Shown: positions 19,789-28,566, numbered from the stretch's first letter. The stretch: 64,000 nt of DNA from Prevotella sp. P2-180 (GCF_002251435.1 NZ_NPJI01000065.1:26593-90592); one strand, 5' to 3'. Notes: generated from the letters alone by a model not told the origin. Translations and numbers: made by a program.

Positions 19789-19834
19789 AAAAGAGATTTC
19801 TGAAACAATGAAGTAAGGCTGCAATCTTAGAGCC

Positions 19835-19843
19835 TACTTTTGC
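19835..19843 (+). promoter_or_regulatory. Promoter -7 element before the GIY-YIG-like gene
   Basis: TACTTTTGC lies 41 nt before the ATG at 19885, so the next three genes are probably a separate transcript from the ATPase operon. Confidence 0.55.
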
Positions 19844-19884
19844 GGTGTAAATTTGAATTAGTAACATTTTTAATATATTGAATT

Positions 19885-20187
19885 ATGAGATTGACCGCAA
19901 AAGAAATTATTGCAGATTTCGATGCTCATCTTCAGAAGAGCTCGAAACAGTATTATTCTAACTTTTATGTTGGAATAACCAATAACATTGAGCGTAGGCT
20001 ATTTGTTGAGCACAATGTAAGTAAGGAAAATGCCTGGTGGATATACCGTACTGCTACAGACAAGGCTACAGCCCAAAAGGTGGAGGAGTACTATCTGGCT
20101 AAGGGCATGGAAGGTGACACTGGCGGAGGTTCTGATGACAGTGTGTATGTGTACTGCTATGAAATTACTAACACCACTAAAGAGTAG
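19885..20187 (+). CDS. GIY-YIG-like small protein
   Basis: A 100-residue protein whose N-terminal half looks like a GIY-YIG nuclease core: FYVGITNNIERRLFVEHN has the Tyr, the glycine turn, the Arg and a His/Asn in plausible order, and VEEYYL could supply a metal-binding Glu. The C-terminus has a Gly-rich turn (GDTGGGSDD) and VYVYCYEI. Members of this small group are mostly unnamed. It lies 5 bp before the TIR gene, so the two may work together. Confidence 0.55.
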   Translation: MRLTAKEIIADFDAHLQKSSKQYYSNFYVGITNNIERRLFVEHNVSKENAWWIYRTATDKATAQKVEEYYLAKGMEGDTGGGSDDSVYVYCYEITNTTKE

Positions 20188-20192
20188 AAACC

Positions 20193-20963
20193 ATGCAGTA
20201 TCAAGTTTATGACCTACATCAGTGTGGTAAAGGAGAACAAGTCCAAGTAACACTCAGTGGCAATGCTGCCAACGTGAGACTAATGGATAGTTCCAACTAT
20301 AACAACTACAAACATGGGCGCCGCCATAGCTATTATGGCGGACTCATGAGACGTTCGCCATCTGTACTAACGATTCCTCGTTCAGGTCATTGGTATGTGA
20401 CCATTGACCTTGGAGGTTTAAGAGGTTCTGTAAGATCTTCTGTACGTAAACTGCCCAGCCCTCTACCTGAATACAGAGAGCCTCCTTTATCTTCAGTTCC
20501 CTCATTGTTGCATAAAGAGCCTATTACTATTGGTGACTCTGAAGACAGTTGTATGGAATATGATGTGTTTATCTCACATGCTTCTGAGGACAAAGATAGT
20601 GTGGTGCGCCCATTAGCGCAAGCACTAGTGACCAAAGGGCTGAAGGTTTGGTATGACGAGTTTGAGCTAAAGATTGGCGACAGTCTTCGAAGAAAGATAG
20701 ACAGAGGCTTAGCTAAGAGCAAATTTGGTATCGTAGTACTGTCTCAGTCTTTCATAAAAAAAGGCTGGACTAACTATGAACTAGATGGTATTATTTCCAA
20801 AGCCAACACAGGAGAGCAGGTACTCCTGCCTATCTGGCATGGCATTACCAAGCAAGAGGTGTTAGACTACTCGCCATCACTCGCCGACAAAGTAGCCCGT
20901 AATACAGCTTCATATACGGTTGAAGAAATTGCAGAAGAAATTACAGAGTTAATAAATGGATAG
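20193..20963 (+). CDS. DUF1883-TIR domain protein
   Basis: A 256-residue protein. Residues 1 to about 92 match DUF1883 (YQVYDLHQCGKG, a basic NYKHGRRHSYYGG patch, SGHWYVTIDLGG). A linker leads to a TIR domain from about 123 with YDVFISHASED, VWYDEFEL, SKFGIVVLSQSF and WTNYELDG; Glu196 is in the position of the catalytic Glu of NAD-cleaving TIRs. DUF1883-TIR proteins occur in accessory regions. The likely job is NAD+ depletion or nucleotide-signal production on infection, with DUF1883 as sensor, but this is inference. Confidence 0.85.
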   Translation: MQYQVYDLHQCGKGEQVQVTLSGNAANVRLMDSSNYNNYKHGRRHSYYGGLMRRSPSVLTIPRSGHWYVTIDLGGLRGSVRSSVRKLPSPLPEYREPPLSSVPSLLHKEPITIGDSEDSCMEYDVFISHASEDKDSVVRPLAQALVTKGLKVWYDEFELKIGDSLRRKIDRGLAKSKFGIVVLSQSFIKKGWTNYELDGIISKANTGEQVLLPIWHGITKQEVLDYSPSLADKVARNTASYTVEEIAEEITELING

Positions 20964-21033
20964 AGAAAATTATTACGGCTGCCTGAAACATGCAGCCACT
21001 TTAATCCCCGAAAAGGACGGGTAAAGATTGAAT

Positions 21034-21204
21034 ATGGCAACAAATCCCCCAAGTGGCGATGGCCACAGAAACGGAATGGTGCGCCAGAGAAGTCAAGTTC
21101 TGAACCCAAAGACTGGCATTTGGACAAAACGTGGCCCTAATGGACAGTTTATGGATGGCAAACAGGACGGAACACCATTCAAAGGCGTTAGAAAAGAAAA
21201 GTGA
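21034..21204 (+). CDS. Small conserved protein of 56 residues
   Basis: ATG 21034 opens a 56-residue frame rich in Gly, Lys and Arg: SGDGHRNGMVRQRSQV, then NPKTGIWTKR, and the end GTPFKGVRKEK. This pattern (GHRxG...RSQ...GRFMD...FKGVRKEK) recurs in small uncharacterised bacterial proteins, so I take it as real. The basic, disordered-looking composition suggests nucleic acid binding. It lies 70 bp after the TIR gene and before a terminator. Confidence 0.65.
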   Translation: MATNPPSGDGHRNGMVRQRSQVLNPKTGIWTKRGPNGQFMDGKQDGTPFKGVRKEK

Positions 21205-21214
21205 TTTAAGAATG

Positions 21215-21248
21215 TGCCTCGCTGATGAAACTCAACGGGGCATTTTTT
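21215..21248 (+). terminator. Terminator after the 56-aa gene
   Basis: TGCCTCG (21215-21221) pairs with CGGGGCA (21236-21242) with one G-T pair, followed by six T residues. Confidence 0.65.
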
Positions 21249-21335
21249 AATTTAAGTATAATTTACGTGAACGAAGGAATGACATTGTGCCATTTAAAAT
21301 CACAACGAGACAAAGATTCTACAGCTCCATAAAAT

Positions 21336-22204
21336 CTCTTCGAAAAACTCAATGAGGCACTTAAGATAACCGTGAAGACAGACTCATACGGCTGTGCCGA
21401 CGAGACTTACCACAAGATATTGGTAAAGGAAAAGAACAAGGACGGCAAGGGGATAAAGAACGGATATATTTGGGTTTTCCTTGCCGTGAACCTCGGCCTC
21501 GTATATTTTTTCTATTGCCGCGGGTCGAGGGGGTCGGATGTTTTCTTCGAGTTCATCCGCGGCTTTAAGGGAGCCTTTCAGTCAGACGGCTACAGGACAT
21601 ACAAGAGCGCGGGAAAATGGTTCCTCAGGCTTGCCTGTTTCCAACATGTGAAAAGGAAGTTCCTCGACTGCGGAGACGACTTCGACTGCAAGGTGATAGT
21701 CAGGCTGATAAACCACATTTACCACCTGGACCACAAACACAGGATCGGACAAAACGGGTGGACCGAGGCGAAGCACAGAAAATGGAGGAAGGACATGTGT
21801 AAGCCGATAATGAAAATCATAAGGAAAAAGCTCGACCGTATGGCAGCCGACAAGACGATATTGCCAAAGACAGAGAAATATGACGCGGTGCACTACATGC
21901 TCGGAGAATGGGATGCGCTGATGAACATCTTCAAAAGGGGAGACTATCATCTGGACAACAACGACATCGAGAGACTAAACCGCTACATCTCGTTATCACG
22001 GAGAAACTCGCTGTTCTTCGGTTCTCACAAGGGGCCGAACGGGGAGCCATGTTCTATTCTCTCGTGTGCTCGTGCAGACTCAACGGCGTGAACTTCTTCG
22101 AATACATATCGGACGTTATTAACAAAGCGGCAGCATTGCCGCCAAACACGCCGCTGGAAAAATACAGGATGCTTCTGCCTGACAAATGGAAAGAAAACCG
22201 CTAA
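21336..22204 (+). pseudogene. IS66 family transposase, truncated and frameshifted
   Basis: Only the C-terminal part of an IS66 TnpC transposase is left. Homology starts near 21336 (LFEKLNEALK), with an in-frame stop just before. The DDE domain is visible: KTDSYGCADETYH, FQSDGYRTYK with a catalytic Asp, CFQHVKRKF, and NNDIERLNRYISL with the late Glu. The frame breaks around 22040-22070 and continues one frame over as FYSLVCSCRLNGVN and PPNTPLEKYRMLLPDKW to a stop at 22204. The GC-rich codon use differs from the island genes. The tnpA and tnpB partners and left end are missing, so it cannot move by itself. Confidence 0.85.
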
Positions 22205-22228
22205 GTGAGCTCTTAGCGGTTTTTTTTG
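22196..22228 (+). terminator. Terminator at the end of the IS66 remnant
   Basis: A perfect 10-bp stem AACCGCTAAG / CTTAGCGGTT (22196-22205, 22212-22221) with a 6-nt loop overlaps the transposase stop and is followed by eight T residues. Confidence 0.8.
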
Positions 22229-22362
22229 ATATATGCAATACGTCATCGCGGAGACGCTTACATGTTTCTTTGTACTTTGTATATGTGGTTTTATGCATAC
22301 ATTTGCATATTATTTGTACCTTGATAAACGTAATATATTGATTATCAACACACTTTATATTT

Positions 22363-22449
22363 GAGGAGGTGAAGTAAGCACATATAGAAATAAGAATACA
22401 TAATCAAATGGAAAGCGTGTAGCTCTGGTGAGTTACACGCTTTTCTTGT
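22363..22449 (+). repeat. Direct repeat copy 2: displaced dnaK 3' end plus terminator
   Basis: Copy of 13786-13872. It still encodes FEEVK and a stop, but with a synonymous third-base change (GAG for GAA), so it likely came from another strain's dnaK rather than by recent local duplication. The hairpin now sits between the converging IS66 remnant and RhuM genes. It is the candidate right attachment site of the island. Confidence 0.9.
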
Positions 22450-22453
22450 ACTA

Positions 22454-23824
22454 TTATTTTTTATCAAATAATAATTTCAACTGTTTGTCAAAGTCACTCA
22501 TAATCTCATGGTCTTGAATGACACGGAACTTGTCATATTCTGTGAGTGCCTTTTCTACCGCCTGTTCGTGAGTCACACGCCCTGCATCTGGAAGTAACGG
22601 ACGGTTGTTCAAATCCATATAGCGCTGTAGTAGAGCCGACCAGTCTGCCATAGTCATTAAGATATGGTCTTCTGCACGTTGCTCTGCAATGTCTATAAAG
22701 GCATTGCTCAACCTGTTCAACGAATCAACTTCCTTTTCGCTGAGATAGTTCTTGGCCACAGTAACATCCGACTTGATGACTCTTCCGTCTGGCGCATTCT
22801 TCCATGTTGTCAAACCCATATGAGGGCGTTCGGCATCCGCACGGTCATAGATAATCTCGGCAGCGGTCTGTTTTGTTACGGCATAATGCATTATGTTCTG
22901 CACCGTCTTAAAGAATAACTGCGTTTGTTCTGAATCTTTATCGTAATCAGAACTACACTCACTGTATATGTCTGTAATCTTTTGATAATAACGTCGCTCG
23001 CTGATACGAATCTCACGGATGCGGTCAAGCAAATCATCGAAGTAGTCTGCCCCGAATACGTTCTTTCCCTTCAGTCGCTCATCATCCAACACAAATCCTT
23101 TGGTAAGGTATTCTTTCAGAACCTGTGTTGCCCATATACGGAACTGAGTTGCCTCATAGCTATTCACACGATAACCCACGGCAATGACCACATCAAGGTT
23201 ATACATCATCACCTCGCCAGACCATTTGTCCGAAGGTATCCTAATTTTTCGGATAGTGTCGGACAAATGTATTTCTCCGCTTTCATCAATTTGTTTAAGA
23301 TGATAATTAACTGTACGAACGTCGATACCAAATAACTCTGCCATTCTCTGTTGTGAAAGCCAGAAAGTATTGGTGTCGAAGATAACTTGAACCTGTACTT
23401 TTCCATGTCCACTTCTATACATGAGTACTGAAGACTCCATGCTTCTCACAGCAACATCTGGAGTCATGGTCGCACTGAAATATTGCTGAGCCGCCTTCAC
23501 CATCTCTTTCTTTTGGTCGGCATTCATAGCCACAGCCATACAGGCCGCACGAGACAGACGGATGCTCGTCACCTCTCTGACAGCACCACTGCCCAGTTCC
23601 GCCATCTCTGTTATCTCCACAAAATGCTCACCCAGATGATAGCCCTTCTGTGAAGTCCATGCCTGTGCCTTGGCTATGACACGTTCAAAGTTCCAGTATT
23701 TGCCATAGCCCATCACTCGCGCCAACTTGCGTGAGTTCCACCATTCCTTGCCATCAGCATCAACCTCTCTTAACTGCTTGAAAGGAGATTGGAGTTCGGG
23801 GATGTTGTTAGAATTTTGCTCCAT
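22454..23824 (-). CDS. DinD-RhuM fusion protein
   Basis: A 456-residue protein with two known modules. Residues 1 to about 120 look like DinD (WWNSRKLARVMGYGKYWNFERVI, then IRLSRAACMAVAMNAD), a family first seen as DNA-damage-inducible. From about 140 it follows RhuM/virulence-protein architecture: an HTH-like FWLSQQRMAELFGID, then SYEATQFRIWATQVLKEYL, FFKTVQNIMHYAV and a C-terminal helical end. RhuM proteins are found in islands and with restriction systems; their biochemical role is unclear. Both parts normally stand alone. It points toward the dnaK-end repeat, whose hairpin can end its transcript. Confidence 0.85.
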   Translation of the reverse strand: MEQNSNNIPELQSPFKQLREVDADGKEWWNSRKLARVMGYGKYWNFERVIAKAQAWTSQKGYHLGEHFVEITEMAELGSGAVREVTSIRLSRAACMAVAMNADQKKEMVKAAQQYFSATMTPDVAVRSMESSVLMYRSGHGKVQVQVIFDTNTFWLSQQRMAELFGIDVRTVNYHLKQIDESGEIHLSDTIRKIRIPSDKWSGEVMMYNLDVVIAVGYRVNSYEATQFRIWATQVLKEYLTKGFVLDDERLKGKNVFGADYFDDLLDRIREIRISERRYYQKITDIYSECSSDYDKDSEQTQLFFKTVQNIMHYAVTKQTAAEIIYDRADAERPHMGLTTWKNAPDGRVIKSDVTVAKNYLSEKEVDSLNRLSNAFIDIAEQRAEDHILMTMADWSALLQRYMDLNNRPLLPDAGRVTHEQAVEKALTEYDKFRVIQDHEIMSDFDKQLKLLFDKK

Positions 23825-24060
23825 ATATATTTTTAACGTTTTCGTTGGATGTTGCTACAATTCACCGCTGTATGTTTTCACTGTTTGTACCAGAGATATA
23901 GGAATATGAGCCATTTATCTCTCCGTTTATGCCATCAGACTTCCAAAGATGAAAACCAATGTAACTCCAATAAGCCAACCTTTGCAGGTGTATTTTCTTG
24001 TATCATTGTTCTTTCAGTTTATTCTCTTATTAGTCTTATGGGGTATCTTACCCTCAAAGA

Positions 24061-25539
24061 CTATGGTGCGATTATTTCCCAGTGCCCACCTTTGTCTGGG
24101 CCAATACGACGGATGACCCCTTGTTCCTGTAGTTTTCTTAAGTGCTCTTGCACGTTGCGAGAAGCGATATTTATTTCTTTGGAAATGGATTGTGCCGTAG
24201 CGTTCGGATTCTTACAGATAATTCTAACAATCTTAGCACGCGTCGTAGATAATTTTTCTACGATGCTATCTGCGATGTTTTCTGCGATGTTTTCTACGAC
24301 ATCACCGCCAACTTTACCGCCAGTTTTACCGCCATCCTCTTTGGTATAACTCTGTGAGACTCTCACATCAACCTTGAATGCCGTGATAAGATTGACGTTG
24401 AACTCTGCGGGTTGGTTGCCATTTTCCTTCAGGTCAGTCTGGACTTGGCCTACACCTCGATTGAACATATTGACATAGCCCAGTGTCTTCATGGCACTGG
24501 CAACAAGTGGGTTGCGATAGTCGTTAACACTGGGGAAATTCTCAGGACGGGCATTGCCATACAAGCCGCCTGCATTCAGAATCTCCAGATGGCTGGCAAA
24601 CTCATAGAAGCGAAGTGGCGTATTACTCTGCATATCGCGGTGCATACAGGCGTTAAGAAGAAGCTCTCGGATAGCCTGATAGGGGTAGTTACTGACCATC
24701 TCCTCGCGAAGGATAGAAACGAAAACGGGTTTCTTCTTGATAACAGACAACTCCAAAAGCGATTCCAGACGTGGCAACAATTCACAATAATTGCCTTCCA
24801 ACTGCATTTCGTTCTCCACCTCACTGGTCACGTCTTCACCCTTAAAACGTACATACTGCACATAAAGACCTGGCATGAAACGGCGTGGCTTGTAGCCAAA
24901 CAGTACGACTGCTGCATATGTGGGGCATTGGTGCTCAGTGTCATACATGCCCACAGCGGCCATCTGTTCCTCGATAGGGCGCTTATCTGACTCCACTATC
25001 TCATTACCTAATAGCGGTATCAGATACTTTGTGCGCAGCAAGTCCGTGTTGACATCATTCAGTTTGGCAGCCAAACAAGGCATGGTGTCGAAGGTTGCCA
25101 TGAATGACATTCTTCGTTCTGCTAGGATGCGTTCTTCAGCCTCCGATGCTATGTCACGACGAGGACCGATACGAATAAAAGTTCGTCCACGATAGCGCAC
25201 AGGCGGCAGGTCGGACGGACTGACCTCAGCAACCAACAAATCACCTTCAGGGAACTGGAAACGGTCAACGCTCATAACAGGTATAGGAAGGATGTTTCCG
25301 TTGCTGCGTATGGCTGCAATCTTCTTCAGCAAGTCATCAGTGACCTTCAGACCTGACAACTCGCCATTGTCGAAAGCGCCCAATATCAAGTAGCCATTCT
25401 TTCGTGAATTTGGCAGATCGTTAGCAAAGGCACAGATGGCCTCTTGGAACTTATCCATGTCACCTGTTGACGTGGTTCGCTCCACACGATAGGTTTCCGT
25501 GCTATGCAGCAGTTCTTGTATTTCGTCTTTTGTTATCAT
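24061..25539 (-). CDS. Schlafen-like AlbA_2 ATP-binding regulator
   Basis: A 492-residue protein of the putative ATP-dependent DNA helicase/transcriptional regulator type. The N-terminal AlbA_2 (Schlafen-like) domain (residues 8 to about 135) has FANDLPNSRKNGYLILGA and VRYRGRTFIRIGP. The centre is a GHKL-like ATPase (HATPase_c_4) with LLNACMHRDM and NRGVGQVQTDL. A Gly/Lys hinge (GGKTGGKVGG) and a coil with repeated AENI/VENI lead to a winged helix (TAQSISKEINIASRNVQEHLRKL). The family is common near mobile elements and is thought to act in transcription or defence. A broken XRE gene lies 5 bp upstream in the same direction. Confidence 0.8.
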   Translation of the reverse strand: MITKDEIQELLHSTETYRVERTTSTGDMDKFQEAICAFANDLPNSRKNGYLILGAFDNGELSGLKVTDDLLKKIAAIRSNGNILPIPVMSVDRFQFPEGDLLVAEVSPSDLPPVRYRGRTFIRIGPRRDIASEAEERILAERRMSFMATFDTMPCLAAKLNDVNTDLLRTKYLIPLLGNEIVESDKRPIEEQMAAVGMYDTEHQCPTYAAVVLFGYKPRRFMPGLYVQYVRFKGEDVTSEVENEMQLEGNYCELLPRLESLLELSVIKKKPVFVSILREEMVSNYPYQAIRELLLNACMHRDMQSNTPLRFYEFASHLEILNAGGLYGNARPENFPSVNDYRNPLVASAMKTLGYVNMFNRGVGQVQTDLKENGNQPAEFNVNLITAFKVDVRVSQSYTKEDGGKTGGKVGGDVVENIAENIADSIVEKLSTTRAKIVRIICKNPNATAQSISKEINIASRNVQEHLRKLQEQGVIRRIGPDKGGHWEIIAP

Positions 25540-25544
25540 TCGAC

Positions 25545-25716
25545 TTATTTCTCTTGATTGAATTCATCCTGTCTCACCAACTCCTGTACCGGCACTTCAA
25601 GCGCATTTGCTATTGCAATGAGGGCTTCAAGGCTTGGTTGGGTGGTATTCTGCCAACCACTTGTTGTTTAGGTCGTGTTCTGCTAGAACGATTCTTATCC
25701 GATTTAATTTTGCCAT
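25545..25716 (-). pseudogene. XRE-type HTH regulator with internal deletion
   Basis: ATG at 25716 begins MAKLNRIRIVL and continues NNKWLAE, the usual N-terminus of Bacteroidales XRE regulators, but then shifts frame and stops. The expected C-terminal part (QPSLEALIAIANALEVPVQELV) follows in another frame to a stop at 25545. The piece between them, where the HTH recognition helix should be, is missing. It lies directly upstream of the Schlafen-like gene and once probably controlled it. Confidence 0.75.
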
Positions 25717-25738
25717 GATAGATTTCTCTTATTTGAGG

Positions 25739-25747
25739 GCAAAGATA
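25739..25747 (-). promoter_or_regulatory. Promoter -7 element of the XRE remnant/Schlafen unit
   Basis: Reads TATCTTTGC on the minus strand, 23 nt before the XRE start. The promoter seems intact although the regulator is broken. Confidence 0.6.
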
Positions 25748-25918
25748 CAAAAATTTATTCATAATTCAGCAGAATACACATAATTTTTATTGTTTATAGT
25801 GAAAATTTGATGATTTTATCAAGTATTTGTCGTTATCATTGGCACAAACAAGTCATTTTGACAACGTAATCACATTCCTCTTCGAGCATAATTTAACTTG
25901 CCTGTTTTTCTTTGTGTT

Positions 25919-26986
25919 TTATACTGATGGTGTGATAATTAGTCTCCAAGAATTATCTTTCTCAGTACGAGTGATATATCCCTTCTCTGTAAGGAGTCGT
26001 AACTGCTTGTTTACTGCTGTAACACTGATACCGGCAGCCTCTGCCAGTTGCGGGATGGTACTGTTCGGCTGCTCATACATGCGGTTAAGTATTACGCTGG
26101 TAGTAGCACTACGGAATTTCACGCGTTCGCCATCAAACCACCAAACATTATCTCCACGCTCAGTCAGGAACTGTATGTCATATGACACCTCGTCAATAAA
26201 AAGGTTCGTAAAGTAAGTAAGAAACTGCTGAATGTCACGCTTTGAGGCATGTGCGCCAAGTGAAGGGGCAGCTCCGACAGTAAGGTCAGTACGATGCAAT
26301 GCCTCTAAATACTCTTTTTTCTTACGACTACGCACCACGATCATAGGATAATCATGGCGAGTGAGGATGTAGTTGACCATCAATCGGGCAATACGTCCAT
26401 TGCCGTCTTCAAATGGATGAATACGAATGTAGCGATAGTGGAATATCGCAGCAAGCTCTATTGGAGTCAACTTTCCCGATCTTTCTGCATCGTTATACCA
26501 ATCTACCAAATCGCTCATTAAAGCAGGAGTCTCTTCTGGTGTAGCATACTCAAATCGGTCACCATAACGAGTGATGACAGAATTTGGGCGCGTTTTGTAT
26601 TGTCCTGCATGGATAACGTAACTTGTCTGAACCCCTCCAGGCAGATTGCGATACACTGTATAATCCTCTCGTAAGAGGGTCTTATGCAACGTTCGTATAA
26701 AATGCTGTGTCAAAGGAGTCTCTTTAAGCCTTGCTTCCTCCTTCATCATTTTCAGGCCAACATTGCTGGCGGTCATTTCGTGAACATCACGAACATCAGC
26801 CTCGCCAACTATCTTTCCGAACAGGAGTAATATCTCTGTCTGTCCATAAGTCAACGTATTACCCTCAATGTGGTTACTATTATAGTTGAAATCAATAGTG
26901 AATCGACGGCTAAGCATCTCTCTGTCTCTATCAGACAAGGGCTGCAAAGCGTTCCATTCGCTCATTACGTCTTCTATACTCTTCAT
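25919..26986 (-). CDS. Fic family protein with N-terminal inhibitory motif and C-terminal winged helix
   Basis: A 355-residue Fic-domain enzyme, expected to transfer AMP (or a related nucleotide) to a protein hydroxyl. The active site is HPFEDGNGRIAR (about residue 200) and fits HPFx(D/E)GNGR. The N-terminal SNHIEGN (about residue 38) fits the (S/T)xxxE(G/N) inhibitory helix, making it an auto-inhibited class II Fic. The end (about 290-355) is a winged helix (TIPQLAEAAGISVTAVNKQLRLLTEKG), so it may also bind DNA and control its own promoter, which is flanked by two palindromes. Confidence 0.9.
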   Translation of the reverse strand: MKSIEDVMSEWNALQPLSDRDREMLSRRFTIDFNYNSNHIEGNTLTYGQTEILLLFGKIVGEADVRDVHEMTASNVGLKMMKEEARLKETPLTQHFIRTLHKTLLREDYTVYRNLPGGVQTSYVIHAGQYKTRPNSVITRYGDRFEYATPEETPALMSDLVDWYNDAERSGKLTPIELAAIFHYRYIRIHPFEDGNGRIARLMVNYILTRHDYPMIVVRSRKKKEYLEALHRTDLTVGAAPSLGAHASKRDIQQFLTYFTNLFIDEVSYDIQFLTERGDNVWWFDGERVKFRSATTSVILNRMYEQPNSTIPQLAEAAGISVTAVNKQLRLLTEKGYITRTEKDNSWRLIITPSV

Positions 26987-27014
26987 ATATACGGTTTTTG
27001 CAAGAATTTACACT

Positions 27015-27116
27015 AAAAGGTTTATTTCGTCAACCTTTACTGCGTGCAAAGTTACAAAATTCTCGTCAAATAATAGCAGTATAACACATAAAAAGGTGTA
27101 TTCCAGCAACCTTTTT
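27015..27116 (-). promoter_or_regulatory. fic promoter between two palindromic operator-like repeats
   Basis: The -7 box (TAACTTTGC on the minus strand) is at 27046-27054. A 24-bp imperfect palindrome AAAAGGTTTATTTCG... at 27015-27038 lies in the leader, and a second copy AAAAAGGTGTATTCC... at 27090-27116 lies upstream. Both follow AAAGGTnTATTnCnnCAACCTTT and are spaced about 76 bp centre to centre. Two matching sites around one promoter suggest an autoregulator, with the Fic protein's winged helix as the first suspect. Confidence 0.55.
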
Positions 27117-27255
27117 TAGTATTATTAGGCATTCTAGTGCTATTTCATCCATCATTTTTGTGATAACATGTTTGGGTCATCCGACATTTGTTGTTTGGCA
27201 GCCACATATATTATATAAGGTAAAAAAGAAAAGTCAATGTTAAAGTCAGAGAATT

Positions 27256-28464
27256 ATGGCATCCATCAAATTAAAGTTCAGAACATCCTCCGTTCAGGAG
27301 AAAGAGGGCCGCCTGTACTATCAGGTCATCCACAACCGTGTGGTAAGGCAAATACAAACAGCATACAGAATCTATTCCTCAGAGTGGGATGCGGTTCATT
27401 CAAGCGTCATCCTGTCGTCTTCCGCCACTCCACAGCGCAATAATTACCTCCAGGAATTAAAAGAGACACTGGAAACAGACAGAAAGAAACTGCAGCTGGT
27501 CATTGCACGGTTGGACAAGGAGGGGCATCCTTACTCTGCAGACACCGTCGTTGAACACTTCCATGAAAGGAAGGAGTTGCAGGGCATCATCGGCTACACG
27601 CTGGAATTGAACGAGAAACTGAGACGCATCGGCAAGAAGCGGATGGTGGCAAGATACACCACCACCCTCAACAGCCTTCAGCGTTACCTGAAAGGAGACG
27701 ATGTGCCGTTGGAAGAAATCGACGGCACGATGATACAGGGCTATGAGCAGTGGCTAAAGGACAGCGGACTGTGCCGCAACACCACTTCATTCTATATCCG
27801 TAACCTACGCACCATCTACAACCATGCCATTGACGACGGATTGGTCATCTCCTCCTCACCGTTCAAGCACGTCTATACCGGCATCGACAAGACCGTCAAG
27901 CGTGCCCTTCCCTTGGAAATCATCAAGCAGTTGAAAAATCTGGATTTGAGCCTGACCCCACGTATGGAACTTGCAAGGGATATTTTCCTGTTCAGTTTCT
28001 ATACCCGTGGAATGTCGTTCATCGACATGGCACAACTTACACCAAGCAATCTGCATGGCGGCACGCTCACTTACCGCCGTCAGAAGACCTCGCAACAGTT
28101 GCACATCAAATGGGAACCTGCCATGCAGGAGATTGTAGAGAAGTACAAGACTGAAGATTCTCCCTATCTTCTCCCTATCGCCAAAGGGGAGGGCTCCCTA
28201 TTCTGGAGGCAGTACAAGAATGCCTATAGCCGTATCACCAAGCAGTTGAAGAAAGTCGGAGAAATTATAGGCCTGTCCATACCGCTGACCACCTATGTTG
28301 CCCGCCACTCCTGGGCAAGCATAGCCAAGAGCAAGAATGTGCCCATTTCCACTATCAGCGAGGCATTGGGGCATGACTCCGAGAAAACCACACAGATATA
28401 TCTCTCCTCATTGGACACCTCTGTAGTAGATAACGCCAACAATCTCATCATCAATTCTCTTTAG
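27256..28464 (+). CDS. Tyrosine site-specific recombinase at the capsule locus
   Basis: A 402-residue phage-integrase-type recombinase of the Bacteroidales Tsr kind: an N-terminal arm-binding region, a SAM-like core-binding domain (about 105-200) and the catalytic domain after 210. Visible catalytic elements are Arg in FSFYTRGMSF, Lys in YRRQKTSQ, RH in TYVARHSWAS (the first His of HxxR is replaced, as often in this group), GH in EALGHDSEKT and the Tyr nucleophile in TQIYLSSL. It lies 100 bp before a pair of perfect inverted repeats with a promoter between them, so it probably inverts that promoter. It has its own terminator. Confidence 0.9.
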   Translation: MASIKLKFRTSSVQEKEGRLYYQVIHNRVVRQIQTAYRIYSSEWDAVHSSVILSSSATPQRNNYLQELKETLETDRKKLQLVIARLDKEGHPYSADTVVEHFHERKELQGIIGYTLELNEKLRRIGKKRMVARYTTTLNSLQRYLKGDDVPLEEIDGTMIQGYEQWLKDSGLCRNTTSFYIRNLRTIYNHAIDDGLVISSSPFKHVYTGIDKTVKRALPLEIIKQLKNLDLSLTPRMELARDIFLFSFYTRGMSFIDMAQLTPSNLHGGTLTYRRQKTSQQLHIKWEPAMQEIVEKYKTEDSPYLLPIAKGEGSLFWRQYKNAYSRITKQLKKVGEIIGLSIPLTTYVARHSWASIAKSKNVPISTISEALGHDSEKTTQIYLSSLDTSVVDNANNLIINSL

Positions 28465-28465
28465 G

Positions 28466-28494
28466 AGGTGCAGTGACTCACTGCACCTTTCTTT
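28466..28494 (+). terminator. Terminator of the recombinase gene
   Basis: A perfect 11-bp stem AGGTGCAGTGA / TCACTGCACCT follows the stop directly, with a one-base centre and a T-rich tail. Confidence 0.75.
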
Positions 28495-28566
28495 CAATAT
28501 TTATAACTATTGTATTGCGGTGAGATACCGCAACCACAAAAAAAACGGGGATTGTTGAGCAAAAAG

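Noticed and set aside
23935..24006. 23-codon minus-strand frame between the Schlafen-like and RhuM genes
   Set aside because: Too short, no promoter and no recognisable sequence; probably chance, although the 236-bp gap might hold a decayed gene.
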